Assembly: GCF_010093535.1 (NCBI RefSeq)
Contig: NW_022985223.1
Span: 1-64,000 of the forward strand
Reading direction: 5' to 3'
From: Lindgomyces ingoldianus
Lineage: Eukaryota > Ascomycota > Dothideomycetes > Pleosporales > Lindgomycetaceae
Length of the DNA: 64,000 nt
The stretch's first letter is position 1, and every line of letters begins with the position of its first letter. The notes beneath the pieces were generated by a model, which had not been told where the DNA came from, searched no databases, and was given only the letters and a program-made list of their open reading frames with translations. Of this stretch, positions 1 to 11,022 are shown piece after piece. The position numbers and the translations under genes are program-made.

Positions 1-735
1 ATAGGCTTTATTATAGGCTAAATATCTATTAACTATACTTATACTTAAAACTTTACTTTAAGCTTTAAATAACACTTTATAAACATACTAGGCTAGTTTA
101 TGCTAACATAGCCTAGATTACACTTAGCGTGTAAAGAATTAGCTATATTAGCTATAAATGCTATCTAAGAGGAAAATCCTTGCATATATAGCTTAAGTAT
201 AGTTTTAATAATTACCTACTTTTTTTTATTACCTAGCTTTTATAAGTTAGCTGTAGAATTAGCTTATAAAAGTTATTTAGTGCTGTAGTTATTTATTATC
301 TTTTAAGAGACTTTATATATAGCTATAGCATGTTTCTTTAAAAGTTTTATGTCTTATTTAAAAGCTTAAAGCGTAAGCTATATCTAATGTTCTTTTAGCA
401 CGTCTAAGTAGTGTTGTTAGGAATGCATTAGTATAGGAAAGGTAGTTTAGTGGGGTCTTAGCAAAAGTAAGCGACTTAGGTGTGTAAGCAACTCGCCTGT
501 GAAGTACGTTATCCCCCTTTTCCTCTGTACAGAGGAAAGACAAGAGCAATACAGAACTAGAAACATGTTGCCCTCACCCTACCTACCCTGTACGCTGTGC
601 ACACTGTACACTACTCTTATTCTTGCTACTTAAGTGCTCATACTATAAGCAGCTAGCTGAAAGGGCCCATTCAACAACTCCTGTTCCTCTTCCCTTTCCG
701 ACCCTCAACATCCTCGTCCTCGACAAAACTTCGAC
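1..735. other. AT-rich flank upstream of HMG-CoA reductase
   Basis: Bases 1 to about 540 are strongly AT-rich, with many TA steps and repeated short words such as tagcta and ctaggct. No convincing reading frame is present. The composition resembles a RIP-mutated repeat of an ascomycete genome, but the parent repeat cannot be named. From about 560 to 735 the sequence becomes pyrimidine-rich (runs of ct and tcc), which is usual for a fungal promoter and leader just before a highly expressed gene. Confidence 0.5.
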
Positions 736-3700
736 ATGATCGCCGCGTCGTCCTTCCTTCCCTCCCGCTTCCGGGGTCAGCAGCCCGCGACGAAAGCTTC
801 GGCCCCGTCGTGGTTCAGCAACAAGATCACTGCCTTGTTGCAGACGCTGGCTAGCCTGACCTCCCTACACCCGATTCATACCATCGTCATCGTTGCCGTC
901 CTTGCCAGCTCCACCTACCTGGGCCTCCTCGAGGAGAGCCTCTTCGACCTCTCCGAAACTGTCCGCCGTGCCGACTGGTCTAGCCTGACTGATGGCAGCA
1001 GGAGCTTGCGTATTGGTCCCGAGACCTCGTGGAAATGGCAATCCTACGACTCCGAAGCATCGGCTCCCTCCGGCGCCGATCATCTCGCCCTTGTCACCTT
1101 CGTTTTCCCCGAGTTGCTCTCCCACAGCTCGCCGAACTCGGCCCCTCTGATCCACGTCGTGCCGACTCCTGAGAATCTGTCCATCACCTCGCTTCCCTCA
1201 ACCGCCAATCCGCTCGGTGCCTACTCCCAAGATACTGCGCTTGCTTTTGCACTCGACTGCCACCAGGCACTGCAGTTTGCGGCTGCCGCCCAGGAGATCC
1301 CCAATGACATCCCGGGACAGGAGACGATGGATACGGAGCGCGGCCGGGAAAAGAAGATGTGGATCATGAAGGCGGCTAGAGTTCACACCAGAAGTAGTGT
1401 TGTGCGTCGGTTCAACAATAGCTGGGTTGAGTTTGTGGACTTGCTGAAGAATGCCGAAACTCTTGACATCATTATCATGGTCCTCGGCTACCTCTCCATG
1501 CACCTAACCTTTGTCTCGCTCTTCCTCTCCATGCGCCGGATAGGCTCGAACTTCTGGCTGGGCACCAGCACTCTGTTGTCCTCTATCTTCGCCTTCCTCT
1601 TCGGCCTTCTCGTAACCACCAAGCTAGGTGCACCGATAACCGTCGTACTACTCTCAGAGGGGCTGCCATTCTTGGTTGTCATCATCGGCTTTGAGAAGAA
1701 CATCGTTTTGACACAAGCTGTCCTGTCACACGCATTGGAGCATCGCCGTTCTCTGGAAAACGGAACCTCTAATGGCAACGCTAAGGGGCTTCGCAAGGTC
1801 GGTGAGAGCACAACGAGTGTAATTCAGTACGCCATCCAAGCCGCCATCAAGGAGAAGGGCTACGAGATTATCAAGGATTATGTTATTGAAATTATCATTC
1901 TCGTGGCGGGTGCAGCTTCTGGAGTCCGGGGCGGCCTGCAGCAATTCTGCTTCTTGGCAGCGTGGATCCTCTTCTTCGACGGAATCCTGCTGTTCTCCTT
2001 CTACACAGCTATCCTCTGCATTAAGTTGGAGATCAACCGGATCAAGCGTTATGTGGAGATACGCAGGGCTCTGGAGGACGATGGTGTCAGCCACCGTGTT
2101 GCCAAGGAGGTTGCCAAGAACAACGACTGGGCCCAAGTGGATGGCAAGGGCCAGCCAGCCACCTCTATCTTTGGTCGCCAAATGAAGAGCACCAGCGTCC
2201 CCAAGTTCAAGGCGCTCATGGTATCCGGTTTTCTCATCATCAACGTCCTCAACATCTGCACTATCCCTTTCCGTGGCACCGACTCCCTCACCTACATCTC
2301 CTCATGGGTCGGAGGTCTCGGCGGAGTAGCTGGCTCGCCCCCCGTCGACCCGTTCAAGGTCGCGGCTAGCGGACTGGACTCGATTCTTGAAAGCGCAATG
2401 CACAAGAATCAGGAGACCGTAGTGACTGTTCTGACCCCGATCAAATATGAGCTCGAGTTCCCATCAATTCATTACGGACTGCGCCCCGGTAAGGTCGAGG
2501 ACGAGTCGGATGATCTGGCGAACTATGGGATGGGTGGACGCATGGTGGGCAGCATCCTCAAGAGCCTCGAGGACCCTATCTTGTCCAAGTGGATCGTTGT
2601 CGCCCTGGCTATGAGCGTTGCTCTCAATGGTTACTTGTTCAACGCTGCTCGATGGGGTATCAAAGACCCCAACGCCCCAGGTCGGCCAATCAATACTCGC
2701 GATCTTGCCGATGCCCAGAATTTCAACGATGTCGACACACCGAATCTTCCACTTGGCGAATATATGCGACCTACCCCAACTCCATCGGAACCAATCACAC
2801 CTGCATCAACAGACGATGATGGAGAATCGCCCGCCACAAGAGCGGCCACCGAACAGGCCCGCCCCAACGTCTCACTCTCACCTGAAGAGATGGAGAAACT
2901 TTTACAGGAGAAACGGGCAGACGAGCTTACTGACGAGGAGGTCGTTTCCATGTCATTACGAGGCAAGATTCCCGGATATGCCTTGGAAACGACACTCAAG
3001 GACTTCACTCGCGCCGTCAAGGTCCGCCGGACGATTATCTCGAGAACCAAGGCTACCGAAGAGCTTACCAGGGTACTCGATCGGTCAAAGCTACCATATG
3101 ACAACTACAACTGGGCTCAGGTCTTTGGTGCTTGCTGCGAGAATGTTATCGGTTATATGCCCCTACCCGTGGGTGTTGCCGGACCACTAGTGATCGACGG
3201 TCGCAGCTACATGATTCCCATGGCCACAACCGAGGGTGTTCTTGTGGCCAGTACTAGTCGTGGATGCAAAGCCATCAATTTTGGTGGAGGCGCGGTTACG
3301 GTTCTGACCGCGGATGGAATGACGCGTGGCCCGTGCGTGACATTTGAGACACTCGAGCGATCAGGTGCTGCCAAGCTTTGGCTGGACTCTGACGAGGGTC
3401 AGCGGGTGATGAAGAAGGCGTTCAATTCTACCAGCCGATTCGCACGGTTACAGCAGATGAAGACGGCCATGGCGGGGACTAATCTCTACATCCGCTTCAA
3501 GACTACAACTGGAGACGCCATGGGCATGAACATGATCTCCAAGGGTGTCGAGCATGCGTTGAATGTAATGGCTACCGAGGCAGGGTTTGATGATATGCAG
3601 ATTATCTCTTTGAGTGGCAATTACTGTATCGACAAGAAGCCGGCGGCCATCAACTGGATTGAGGGGAGGGGCAAGAGTGTTGTCGCCGAGGCAATCATTC

Positions 3701-4397
3701 CGAGCGACGTGGTGAAGGATGTGCTCAAGAGTGATGTTGATTCGTTGGTGGAGCTGAACATTAACAAGAACCTCATCGGCTCGGCTATGGCGGCGTCTGT
3801 GGGTGGTTTCAACGCTCATGCGGCGAATATTGTCGCTGCCATCTTCCTCGCTACCGGCCAAGACCCTGCCCAGGTCGTGGAGAGCGCCAATTGTATCACC
3901 ATCATGAAGAAGTAAGTTCCCGTCCCGCCTCCCAAAGACGCCTTATTCCCCTACTTCGAATTCCGCACTAACACCTATCCCCTAGCCTCCGCGGCTCCCT
4001 CCAAATCTCCGTCTCCATGCCCTCCATCGAAGTCGGCACCCTCGGCGGCGGCACCATGCTGGACCCGCAGGGTGCGATGCTCGACCTGCTAGGCGTGCGC
4101 GGGCCCCACCTCCCCAGCCCCGGCGAGAACGCCCGCTCGCTCGCACGCATCGTCGCCGCCGCCGTCCTCGCGGGCGAGCTCTCCCTCTGCTCCGCCCTCG
4201 CCGCCGGCCATCTCGTCAAGGCCCACATGCAGCATAACCGCTCCGCCCCGCCCACACGCTCCAGCACCCCGGCCCCGTCAAGCGGCGCCACGACTCCCGT
4301 CGGTCTCGCCATGACTAGCACTGTGGAGAAGGCGGTCAGGCATCCTGAGCAGCTAGGTGCGCCGAGTCCTGCAGCGGTGGAGAGGGCCAAGCGCTGA
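736..4397 (+). CDS. HMG1: HMG-CoA reductase (sterol pathway)
   Basis: This enzyme reduces HMG-CoA to mevalonate with NADPH, the committed step of sterol and isoprenoid synthesis, in the endoplasmic reticulum membrane. Two exons, 736-3911 and 3986-4397, with a GTAAGT...CCTAG intron, give 1195 residues, a usual length for fungi. The first membrane segment lies near residues 43-65, and a cluster of membrane segments like a sterol-sensing domain at about 238-460. A further one near 616-635 is followed by an acidic, Pro/Thr-rich linker (about 680-715). The catalytic domain runs from about 790 with [24 protein letters not shown] (near 926), GNYCIDKKP with the catalytic Lys, and GTLGGGT in exon 2. 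The catalytic His lies in [11 protein letters not shown]. The last exon follows the conserved frame exactly, so the gene appears intact despite the decayed DNA on both sides. Confidence 0.98.
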
Positions 4398-4446
4398 GTC
4401 AGGATGGGCTTGGTGGTGGTCACAGAGTACGGCGGACTGAGGAGGT

Positions 4447-4959
4447 GTAGCATGCCCACTAAACATTAATCACGTGCTTGAGTCTTCACAGCTCTGTCGC
4501 CGGCCAGCAACACCACCACGCCAGAAGCGACCTTTCTTTAAGCTTGAGCAGACCGTGGTAACACCTAAAGGACCTCGAGATCTGTACAAGGCGCAGCAAT
4601 ACGTTGAGCGTTCTGAAAAGCTCTCGCGTACAACACAGGTGCTGTTCCAAAAAACAAGCAAGGCGCTATCACAGGCAAATATAAGGATAGTAGAGCTTGA
4701 GGCAACACAAAAACAGCTGCAATATCAAGTACAGAGCCTTAAGCCTACAGGGCCTCAAAGGCGTGTTCAGGTTAACCCAAATAAACGTTTTGCAACTGCA
4801 GATATGATAGTTGAAGCTATTCAGAGGGCGGAGGCTTGGAAGGCCAAGGAAGACGCGAAGGCTACCAAAAAAACTGCCAAAAAAGCTAGTGAGGCTGCGG
4901 CAGCTCAGACTCTTACAGATATGTGTACTGAATGGCAGCTGCTAGATGGGCTGCCTTGA
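4447..4959 (+). pseudogene. Transposase C-terminal remnant (pogo/Tigger-like DDE family)
   Basis: An open frame starting 50 bases after the HMG-CoA reductase stop encodes about 170 residues with no ATG. It has the character of the tail of fungal pogo-type transposases: a Pro-rich start (RRPATPPRQ), VTPKGPRDLYKAQQ, a long coiled-coil-like helix (LSQANIRIVELEATQKQLQ), an Asn-Pro-Asn-Lys-Arg segment and a Lys/Ala-rich end closing with CTEWQL. The DDE catalytic core and the DNA-binding domain are absent, so this is a 5'-truncated fragment rather than an active element. The family assignment rests on recalled resemblance and not on a catalytic motif. Confidence 0.6.
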
Positions 4960-5266
4960 AAAATCGATATTTTGTACAGCCTCTTGATTTTGGTGGGGTG
5001 CGCAGCTTCCCCGTGTGCGCGGCTTCTAGGGGTCCGAGCTTACTGGAAAAATGAGGTTATGTTGAAGTATATCGTTCCATTGACTTCTGGACGGCCTTGT
5101 GCCTCATTATATAGACCTCCTGCTCCGAGTTATCTGCGAGCAGTCAAGGGATATCTATTGTCTACACCTCTCTCGCTCCACATGAGGCTCCACAGATGCT
5201 CCTTAACCCCTATATCATTGTCTAGAGCTGAGGTTTATATGGATACCCTGTCAACAGTATCGCCGG

Positions 5267-6539
5267 TCACTTCGCCGTTTGAGCTGGCTTCGCTTCGGAT
5301 GGCTTTGCTTCAGATGGCTTCGCTGCGGTACCCCTAGGCGCTGGTTTTGCCTCTCCTGGCTTAGAAGGTCCGATTCCTCCTCCGGCACCGAATATTGCAG
5401 AAACGCCAAGCCCAAACAACACGGAAGTCGCAACAGTCGCCCACTGAAGCGTTTGTAAAGCAGTTCCGCTTTTGATTTAAACAAGCGACTGATGCTCAGG
5501 AGTTGTGATCTGTTGCATAGCTGCGGCGCTTTGGCCAATCCCGACAGCTGCTGCAACAGCTAGTCCCACTGAAGACCAAACGCATACCATGAGGCATTTC
5601 TTCCACAGATCCTTCTTCTTTAGAGCAGTCTTGTTTCCTAGCTTTTTCTGATTTCGCTTCAACAGTAACAGAGGTATAAGTGCTAGGATGAAAAAGACTC
5701 CAGCGGCAGCCGAGATGCATAGAAGGATCTTGGACTGTAGCACAGTGGCGAGTCTCAATAGTAGATCGATATCCTCGCCAAATGCAAGCTTCGAGTTCAT
5801 AAGCTTAGTCTCGTTAAGACGTCTTAGGATGGTTTCGACTGAAGCTCCTGTTGTCGGTACGCAGACGAAGTCATCTAGAACTCCGACGCAAAGACCTTTG
5901 TAATTAGAATAATCTCTCTCGCAAACGAAGAACGATGACTTACCGAAATACCCTACACGTATTTGAGCCTGGTCTAGTTCAGTTTCCTGCAGAAGACGCT
6001 GTTCTCTAGTAGTTTCGTTTCTCAAGTGGCGCCCTAACTGTACCACGAAAATATTCCGTATCCCAGGAATTGGACACGCATCCCGGTAAGGAAATGCCTG
6101 CGCATCAACCACGGTCAGCTTCCTAACACGGTAGTAGTACGAATCAATGATTACCGTAAAATAAGATGGTTGGTATAGCGAGAAATAGACCGCAAATCTC
6201 CAATCAACATTGTCTAAATAGTCAGTAAGAGCTCTGAGTCTAGACGTGGCAGGAGGTTTACGGACCTATCTTCCGGGACAGGCCTGTTATAGTGGATAAG
6301 GACTCGCGCGTCAATTGATGACCTGTGAATGTTGCCAAAAGATGATAAGGGTGTAAGATTCTGTAGCGACCTTCGTAGATTAATCTCGAGGGGGCAACGT
6401 AAGGTGAACTATTCTAAAGGAGCTGAGTCTGTAGCTGGAGATTCCACAGAGAACGTAGGCCTTAGCAGGGTACTAGAGGGAGGACACAACGGACATAGGT
6501 GATCAGGAGTATTCAAGGCTGAAGAAGAGGCAATATTGT
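5267..6539 (-). pseudogene. Decayed membrane-protein gene of unknown family
   Basis: Translation of the minus strand gives a near-continuous protein broken three times. From about 6539 a frame runs through HLCPLCPP and FSVESPATDSAPLE, meets TAG near 6404, and continues with FTLRCPLEINLRRSLQNL to SVNLLPRLDSEL. A one-base frameshift near 6225-6235 moves it to TDYLDNVDWRFAVYFSLYQP and KLTVVDAQAFPYRD. Two hydrophobic segments (ILLCISAAAGVFFILALIPLL and VWSSVGLAVAAAVGIG) follow. A TAA at 5477-5479 interrupts the frame, which then continues in phase with ALQTLQWATVATSVLFGLG and a Lys/Pro/Glu repeat tail to TGA at 5267. Both internal stops are one C-to-T change in a CpA step from a Gln codon. I do not recognise the family. 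Alternative splicing could in principle skip the stops, but no GT-AG pair fits well. Confidence 0.6.
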
Positions 6540-9514
6540 CTTCTTTAATTCATCGCCTTTCCCTGGATTAGATATACAAACGCCATCCTACGATCTGGGT
6601 TCTGTAAATATGCACCACGCCGCTTAGAACTTTTGCGCAGTAAAGGCTCTGCGTTTCAAAGTGAACTTATCTCAGACTCTGTAGACGGGAGTACTCGCGC
6701 GCTTCTAGTGTCAGTGTTGGGGGAGGTGGTCTGGACATGTCTTCGCCATGCGCACTGCCGGGTGGATACCATAGCACCAGCCGCGCAGGCTCTAGCGTCA
6801 GTGGTCCAGCGCATGCTGAGAACGGCACAGTACTTGGCATTTGACTGTGACACAGATAGCACGTGGTTCTTGCGGTGGTCCCCGGTTTGAGTATTCCGTT
6901 CTAAGCGCGCGGTATCTTTCCAAAGTATTAGTCCTCATGAATCTTAGGTCAGCTATTCTGCCTGCGCCACATGACGAAGACACAGCACTTCTTAACGCCT
7001 GGATGTTTGTAACTACGCTGCTATCCGCCACAGCATTATGACCACGATGTAGCGTTTGCTGAGGCATCCACAGACAACACCACTACAATACATGATTCAA
7101 CCCTTACTGCTTACAGGATGGTTGACTGGGTGGATGGGAGAGGTGTGAAGCCTTGCTGTGCCACGGACGACTTACTCAGCGGGTGGCCAGTTAGCAGGCC
7201 CCAAACCATAATCCGATCAGCGGCCACGAAGTCCTACTGCATGCGTCCTCATCGCCGTGACTGGAAATATTCATCAGGTAGATTTCTCATATGGATAGCT
7301 AAGTGCAGACGCGATGGATGATAGTCTGCAGGTCGCCGCTGCGGGCTGTTGGGGCGCGAATTCAACGCAATGAAAAGTTTTCATCGACGCGCCGATCGCA
7401 CCACAACCACATCACCACAGCCTCCATTTGAGTATTGCGATATTCCATCTATGGAGGCTCATCAATGGAAACTGGGATACGAAAATTACCCGACGTACGA
7501 CTATTTGGCTTGTAGCCAGGCCCGAAACTGGCCTTATCTAGCCAGCTGATGTGGACGCGTCCTAGGCGTACGACAGTGTACCCTTGGGCTTGCACTAGCT
7601 CTGAGACCGAGACAAGGAGCGGCGAGGGTGTAGGGAACGTCTTTCTATGAGAACTTGTTAAGGTTAACACGTTGCAGATCTCTCGGACGAAACTTGTTAA
7701 GGCCCCGAAGTCTCCAACCGCGTAGAACTTGTTAAGGCCCGGCCTAGAGAACTCGTTAAGGCCCCTCCGAGTGGACCTATCCGGAACGCCCAGGAGACTC
7801 GGAAGAGGGACTTAATAGGCGTGGTGCTCGCGACCTGGGGACACTGACCGGACGGCTCTACGAGGCAGATCACCTCTGGTGGTGACACGGGCAAAGCTCT
7901 AAGTGGCGGTTTCACAGGCCAGCTTCGACGGCCCAAACGAACTTGTTAAGGGTACGTCTAGGCGACTCATAGGAGAGTCTTAATAGGCGTGGTGTACGCA
8001 ATCTATGATGATGACGCAGTCCAGCGGTGGGGGGACGCTCTGGAGCAATCACATGTCAGTCGGACGAGGACTCGACGGTTAGAGACATAGGTTAGCTTAT
8101 GAGAAGAGGTGACACAAGCTTAGTTAGTGGAGAGGGTGGAGCGGGTTGCCCGGCGTGGAATCTGGTCTGTGGCCCACTCTGCAAGACACGGTCGCCCTGT
8201 CATGAGGAGACTCTTACAGGTAACGCGAAACGGGAACTAGAAGTATGTGGAGAGTTGCACCCCTACATCACTACTGGCCTCCTGCGGGGCGTAGTGCCTA
8301 GTAGCCACTGCTGGCTCCAAGGACCTCACCCCTTCACTGGGCTCTGACCCTTGGTGGACCTGGATTCCAGCAAGATCACGTCCTGGCTGGGGAGACTATT
8401 GCATGGCTCGAGAGAACGGATGCGCGTGTCGGTGCATCAACATACGGGACCGTTCGTTTGGACGGCGTGCCGGTGAGATGTGCTTAAGGAGCAAACAGGA
8501 GTTACCTAGGCGGGAGAGGTATGGCTGTGCCTCAACTGTGGAAGGTGTGTGAGGTGTCCAACAGATGTGACGAAGCTACTGGAAAACTGGGGTAGAGGTC
8601 TTGTTAAGCAGGCATGTCGAACTCTACTGTATCACTAGCATTACTCGTTAATATATAACTACCTGACTAGACCTCGCCTTTTATTTGCAAGAGCCGTCGC
8701 CCTCTCCGCCTGCTCATCAGCATTGCGCTGTTTAAGAACAATACGACTTGGTAAATCGCTACCGAGTGAAGCAGCTAGTGCAGTTGTTGGCAATAGAATA
8801 TATAGAGATGGGAATGAGTCTGCACGACTCCTAAGGCAATAGCAAATCAGTTTTAAACTGTAGTTTCCAGAATATCATCTATGCAGATAAGAAGTTGAGT
8901 GTTTACAAAGAATAGAGGCAGTTTCTGGGAACTTTCCGTAAGGTGTAGTTGATTTGGACACACTTGCTCAAAGGATTCGCGATTAGGCAAGAACAGCCGG
9001 CTTCAAGGAGGTCCAAAACAGCCCCTTGTCCACGCTAGACAGGGTTACTCATGCTACACAGCCTCCGCTTAGTCTGCTAAGCCTTTGCTTAGGGTTCGCT
9101 CACGCTTAACTTAGCTTAAAGCAGCAGCTAAGGCATAGGTAATAAACTACACTGCCTTCTTACCTCTCTGCAAGGCTTTGAATACGTAGATGGCAGTTAG
9201 AGAAGGTGAGGTTTGGGCGACGAGAGACGGATGGTTGATGGAGGTGGCTTAGCTGAAGGCAGCAGCCTTGGCCGAAACATAGCTGCACGTGACTAGGAAA
9301 GTATAGCCGAGTAACGAGTTCCCTAAACAGGCCTATTCGTTTATGCTCAGGGGCTGTGCAGTTGCTCAGCCACTACATAGGGGGGGTCTGATTCCAGTTG
9401 CACGAGTATGGAAATATTAATACGTTTGTATTGAAAAGCTATATACATTCTGCCGCCATTTTCGGCGGCAAATGCCATCGTAGGGTATTGTCGTCGGTGG
9501 TGAGTCTGTATAGT
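6540..9514. other. Gene-free decayed region with degenerate repeats
   Basis: No frame here reads like a conserved protein on either strand. Base composition shifts from mixed to GC-rich and back to AT-rich within a few hundred bases, as in layered old insertions. Degenerate short repeats lie at 7652-7994 (separate entry). The stretch could be remnants of one or more retroelements, but no reverse transcriptase or integrase motif was found. Confidence 0.5.
7652..7994. repeat. Degenerate direct repeats with core AACTTGTTAAGG
   Basis: The core (G)AACTTGTTAAGG occurs at 7652, 7691, 7725 and 7939 and as AACTCGTTAAGG near 7750. Three of these continue with CCCC or CCC. A partial copy (TCTTGTTAAG) lies near 8600. 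A second word, CTTAATAGGCGTGGTG, occurs at 7811-7826 and 7979-7994, each after a copy of the core, so the underlying unit appears to be a larger repeat copied at least twice. Spacing is irregular. The origin is unknown; decayed LTR ends are one option. Confidence 0.6.
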
Positions 9515-9751
9515 GCAGCACGTATCCACCCAGAAGTACTGCAGGCCATCACGAGCCGCTTGTTCTCCACAGAACTTGGTCTTCTCATATCCTTCTTTGT
9601 GCCGTCCAGATCCATTCTTGATATCTTGAAAAGTGACCTCTTCCTCGTCCTTTCCCCATGTGTGCGACAGAATGGCATAAGCTGGAACACTATCGTGTAG
9701 ATAGTCCGCAAATGTCAAATCCCCATGACTGCTGCGGTACAGAAGACGCAT
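9515..9751 (-). pseudogene. Truncated HET-domain gene (N-terminal fragment)
   Basis: The start codon at 9751 opens MRLLYRSSHGDLTFADYLHD, then VPAYAILSHTWGK, EVTFQDIKNGSG, KFCGEQAARDGLQYFWVDTCC. These are the first conserved blocks of the fungal heterokaryon-incompatibility (HET) domain, whose proteins trigger cell death when unlike individuals fuse. Similarity stops abruptly after VDTCC at 9515. The next residues do not match the expected continuation, and the frame closes about 55 codons later. No splice donor sits at the break, so truncation by a rearrangement or insertion fits better than an intron. About 79 of the several hundred residues typical of the family remain, so no function is expected. 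Confidence 0.75.
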
Positions 9752-10838
9752 TGCGCATGGGCGCGGTCGATAACTCGCCTAGCGGGTGGCGGTAGTCAAG
9801 ATGTGCGGAGTCTGGTGTCGCGGCTCTGGTCGGCGAGGGCACAGGCAGGACTGCAGCAGGCAGACGTCTCTGTGTGTATGTGTGTGTGTGGAGGACCGGA
9901 CACGCGCGCGATACAGGTCAGTCTCACCTCCTATCTAGAAGTCGTTCGTTGCAAGTGCCATCGTGCTGTGTTGTGCTGTGCTGCCGGAACAAGGAGATCC
10001 GGCAAGGCTAAGGCTAAGACTAAGGCTGCAGTTGCGCAGCTAAGGACGTAGTGCGGGGAGATCGAGCAGACGCACGGCCACCGCTGCGCAACGGTGCTTG
10101 ACGTAGCGCCTGTTTCGTGCTGAGCAAACGAGATTCGGGTTCTTGGAAATCGAAGCTGCGAAAAACGGGGGTTTACCCGGCTCTGTAATCAACGCCGCAT
10201 AGGGTTTCTTGTTGATCATAAGCGTATGTATGGTTCGATGTGTCAGAGCAGGACTCAGATCGATACGGTGCGTACCACAAGAGCCGTCGTGGCTGTGCTG
10301 CTTACCAAACCCCATCGGCGCCACAAGGAGGTACCTTCTTGCGTGGGCGCACTGCAGTCGAATGACTCTCACCCACTCACGCGTAGCCAGATAGATGAGA
10401 AGCCAGCTGAGAGAGCTAGCATGAATATTAGAAGCGTCACAGAGGCTTTGCAAAACTATAAACGCGTTGTGTTACTCTGTGCGAGCTCTGCCGGCCTTTT
10501 CGCTCTAAAGGATGGAGTGCACGCAATTACGTTATAAACGGTACAATCCCAGGAAAGAGCGTAACAAAGCGGATGAAGATATGGAGTAATAGCAAGAGAT
10601 GAGCTGTATACATATGCGCTATCGACTCAAGCCTGCGTTGCGTCGTTGTGGTGGTTTCCCGCACAGTACCCGCGGTTTGTCCGGTTACGGAGGGTGTCCG
10701 GTGACGCAGGGAGGGATGTTACATTTAAATCAGACTTCCTCTTGGGAATAAAAATAAGATTATCCCCAAAAGAGGAAATTTGACTCACTAGTAAGCCAAA
10801 ATCAATCTGTATGCAGCTCGACAAGACCAAAAAGGACC
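9752..10838. other. Gene-free stretch
   Basis: No supported gene. It contains a short TG-rich run at about 9869-9892 and a ctaagg/ctaagac word repeated four times at about 10003-10028. Small open frames of 60-137 codons on both strands overlap one another and show no recognisable motif. Confidence 0.5.
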
Positions 10839-10843
10839 AAAAA
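10839..10843 (-). terminator. Likely RNA polymerase III terminator of tRNA-Leu
   Basis: On the minus strand a run of five T lies 37 bases beyond the tRNA 3' end. A second run of five T follows at 10829-10833. Runs of four or more T end RNA polymerase III transcripts, and these are the first two after the gene. Confidence 0.6.
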
Positions 10844-10891
10844 GGTAATCCTGAAACCCAAGCTAGGCTTGGACGAATGTTGATGAGAGTG

Positions 10892-10902
10892 GGACTCGAA
10901 CC
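10892..10902 (-). promoter_or_regulatory. Internal promoter box B of tRNA-Leu
   Basis: GGTTCGAGTCC matches the GGTTCGANTCC consensus bound by TFIIIC. Confidence 0.85.
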
Positions 10903-10949
10903 CACGCCACTTTCGTGACCAGGAATTAATGCCAAGGAGTAACCTTAAC

Positions 10950-10998
10950 CTAGAAGAAATTAGAATTTTTGATTAGATCACTGGATCGGACGAATTAC
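10950..10998 (-). other. 49-base GT-AG insert inside the tRNA gene
   Basis: Read on the minus strand the insert begins GTAATT and ends TTCTTCTAG. It has a pyrimidine-rich 3' part and a CTAAT element (about 10972) that matches the fungal branch-point pattern CTRAY. It sits between CCAG and GTTAAGG, so AGGT is present at both junctions. Removing exactly this piece restores a perfect CCAGG/CCTGG anticodon stem. Its ends look like those of a spliceosomal intron or introner, which are not expected in RNA polymerase III genes. A short element with a four-base target duplication is the main alternative. Confidence 0.75.
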
Positions 10999-11010
10999 CT
11001 GGCGCCATAA

Positions 11011-11022
11011 CCAACTCGGCCA
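11011..11022 (-). promoter_or_regulatory. Internal promoter box A of tRNA-Leu
   Basis: TGGCCGAGTTGG matches the TRGCNNAGTNGG consensus exactly. Confidence 0.85.

Noticed and set aside
6633..8347. Possible copia/gypsy retrotransposon polyprotein
   Set aside because: No reverse transcriptase, integrase or RNase H motif could be found on either strand; only repeat-like words remain.
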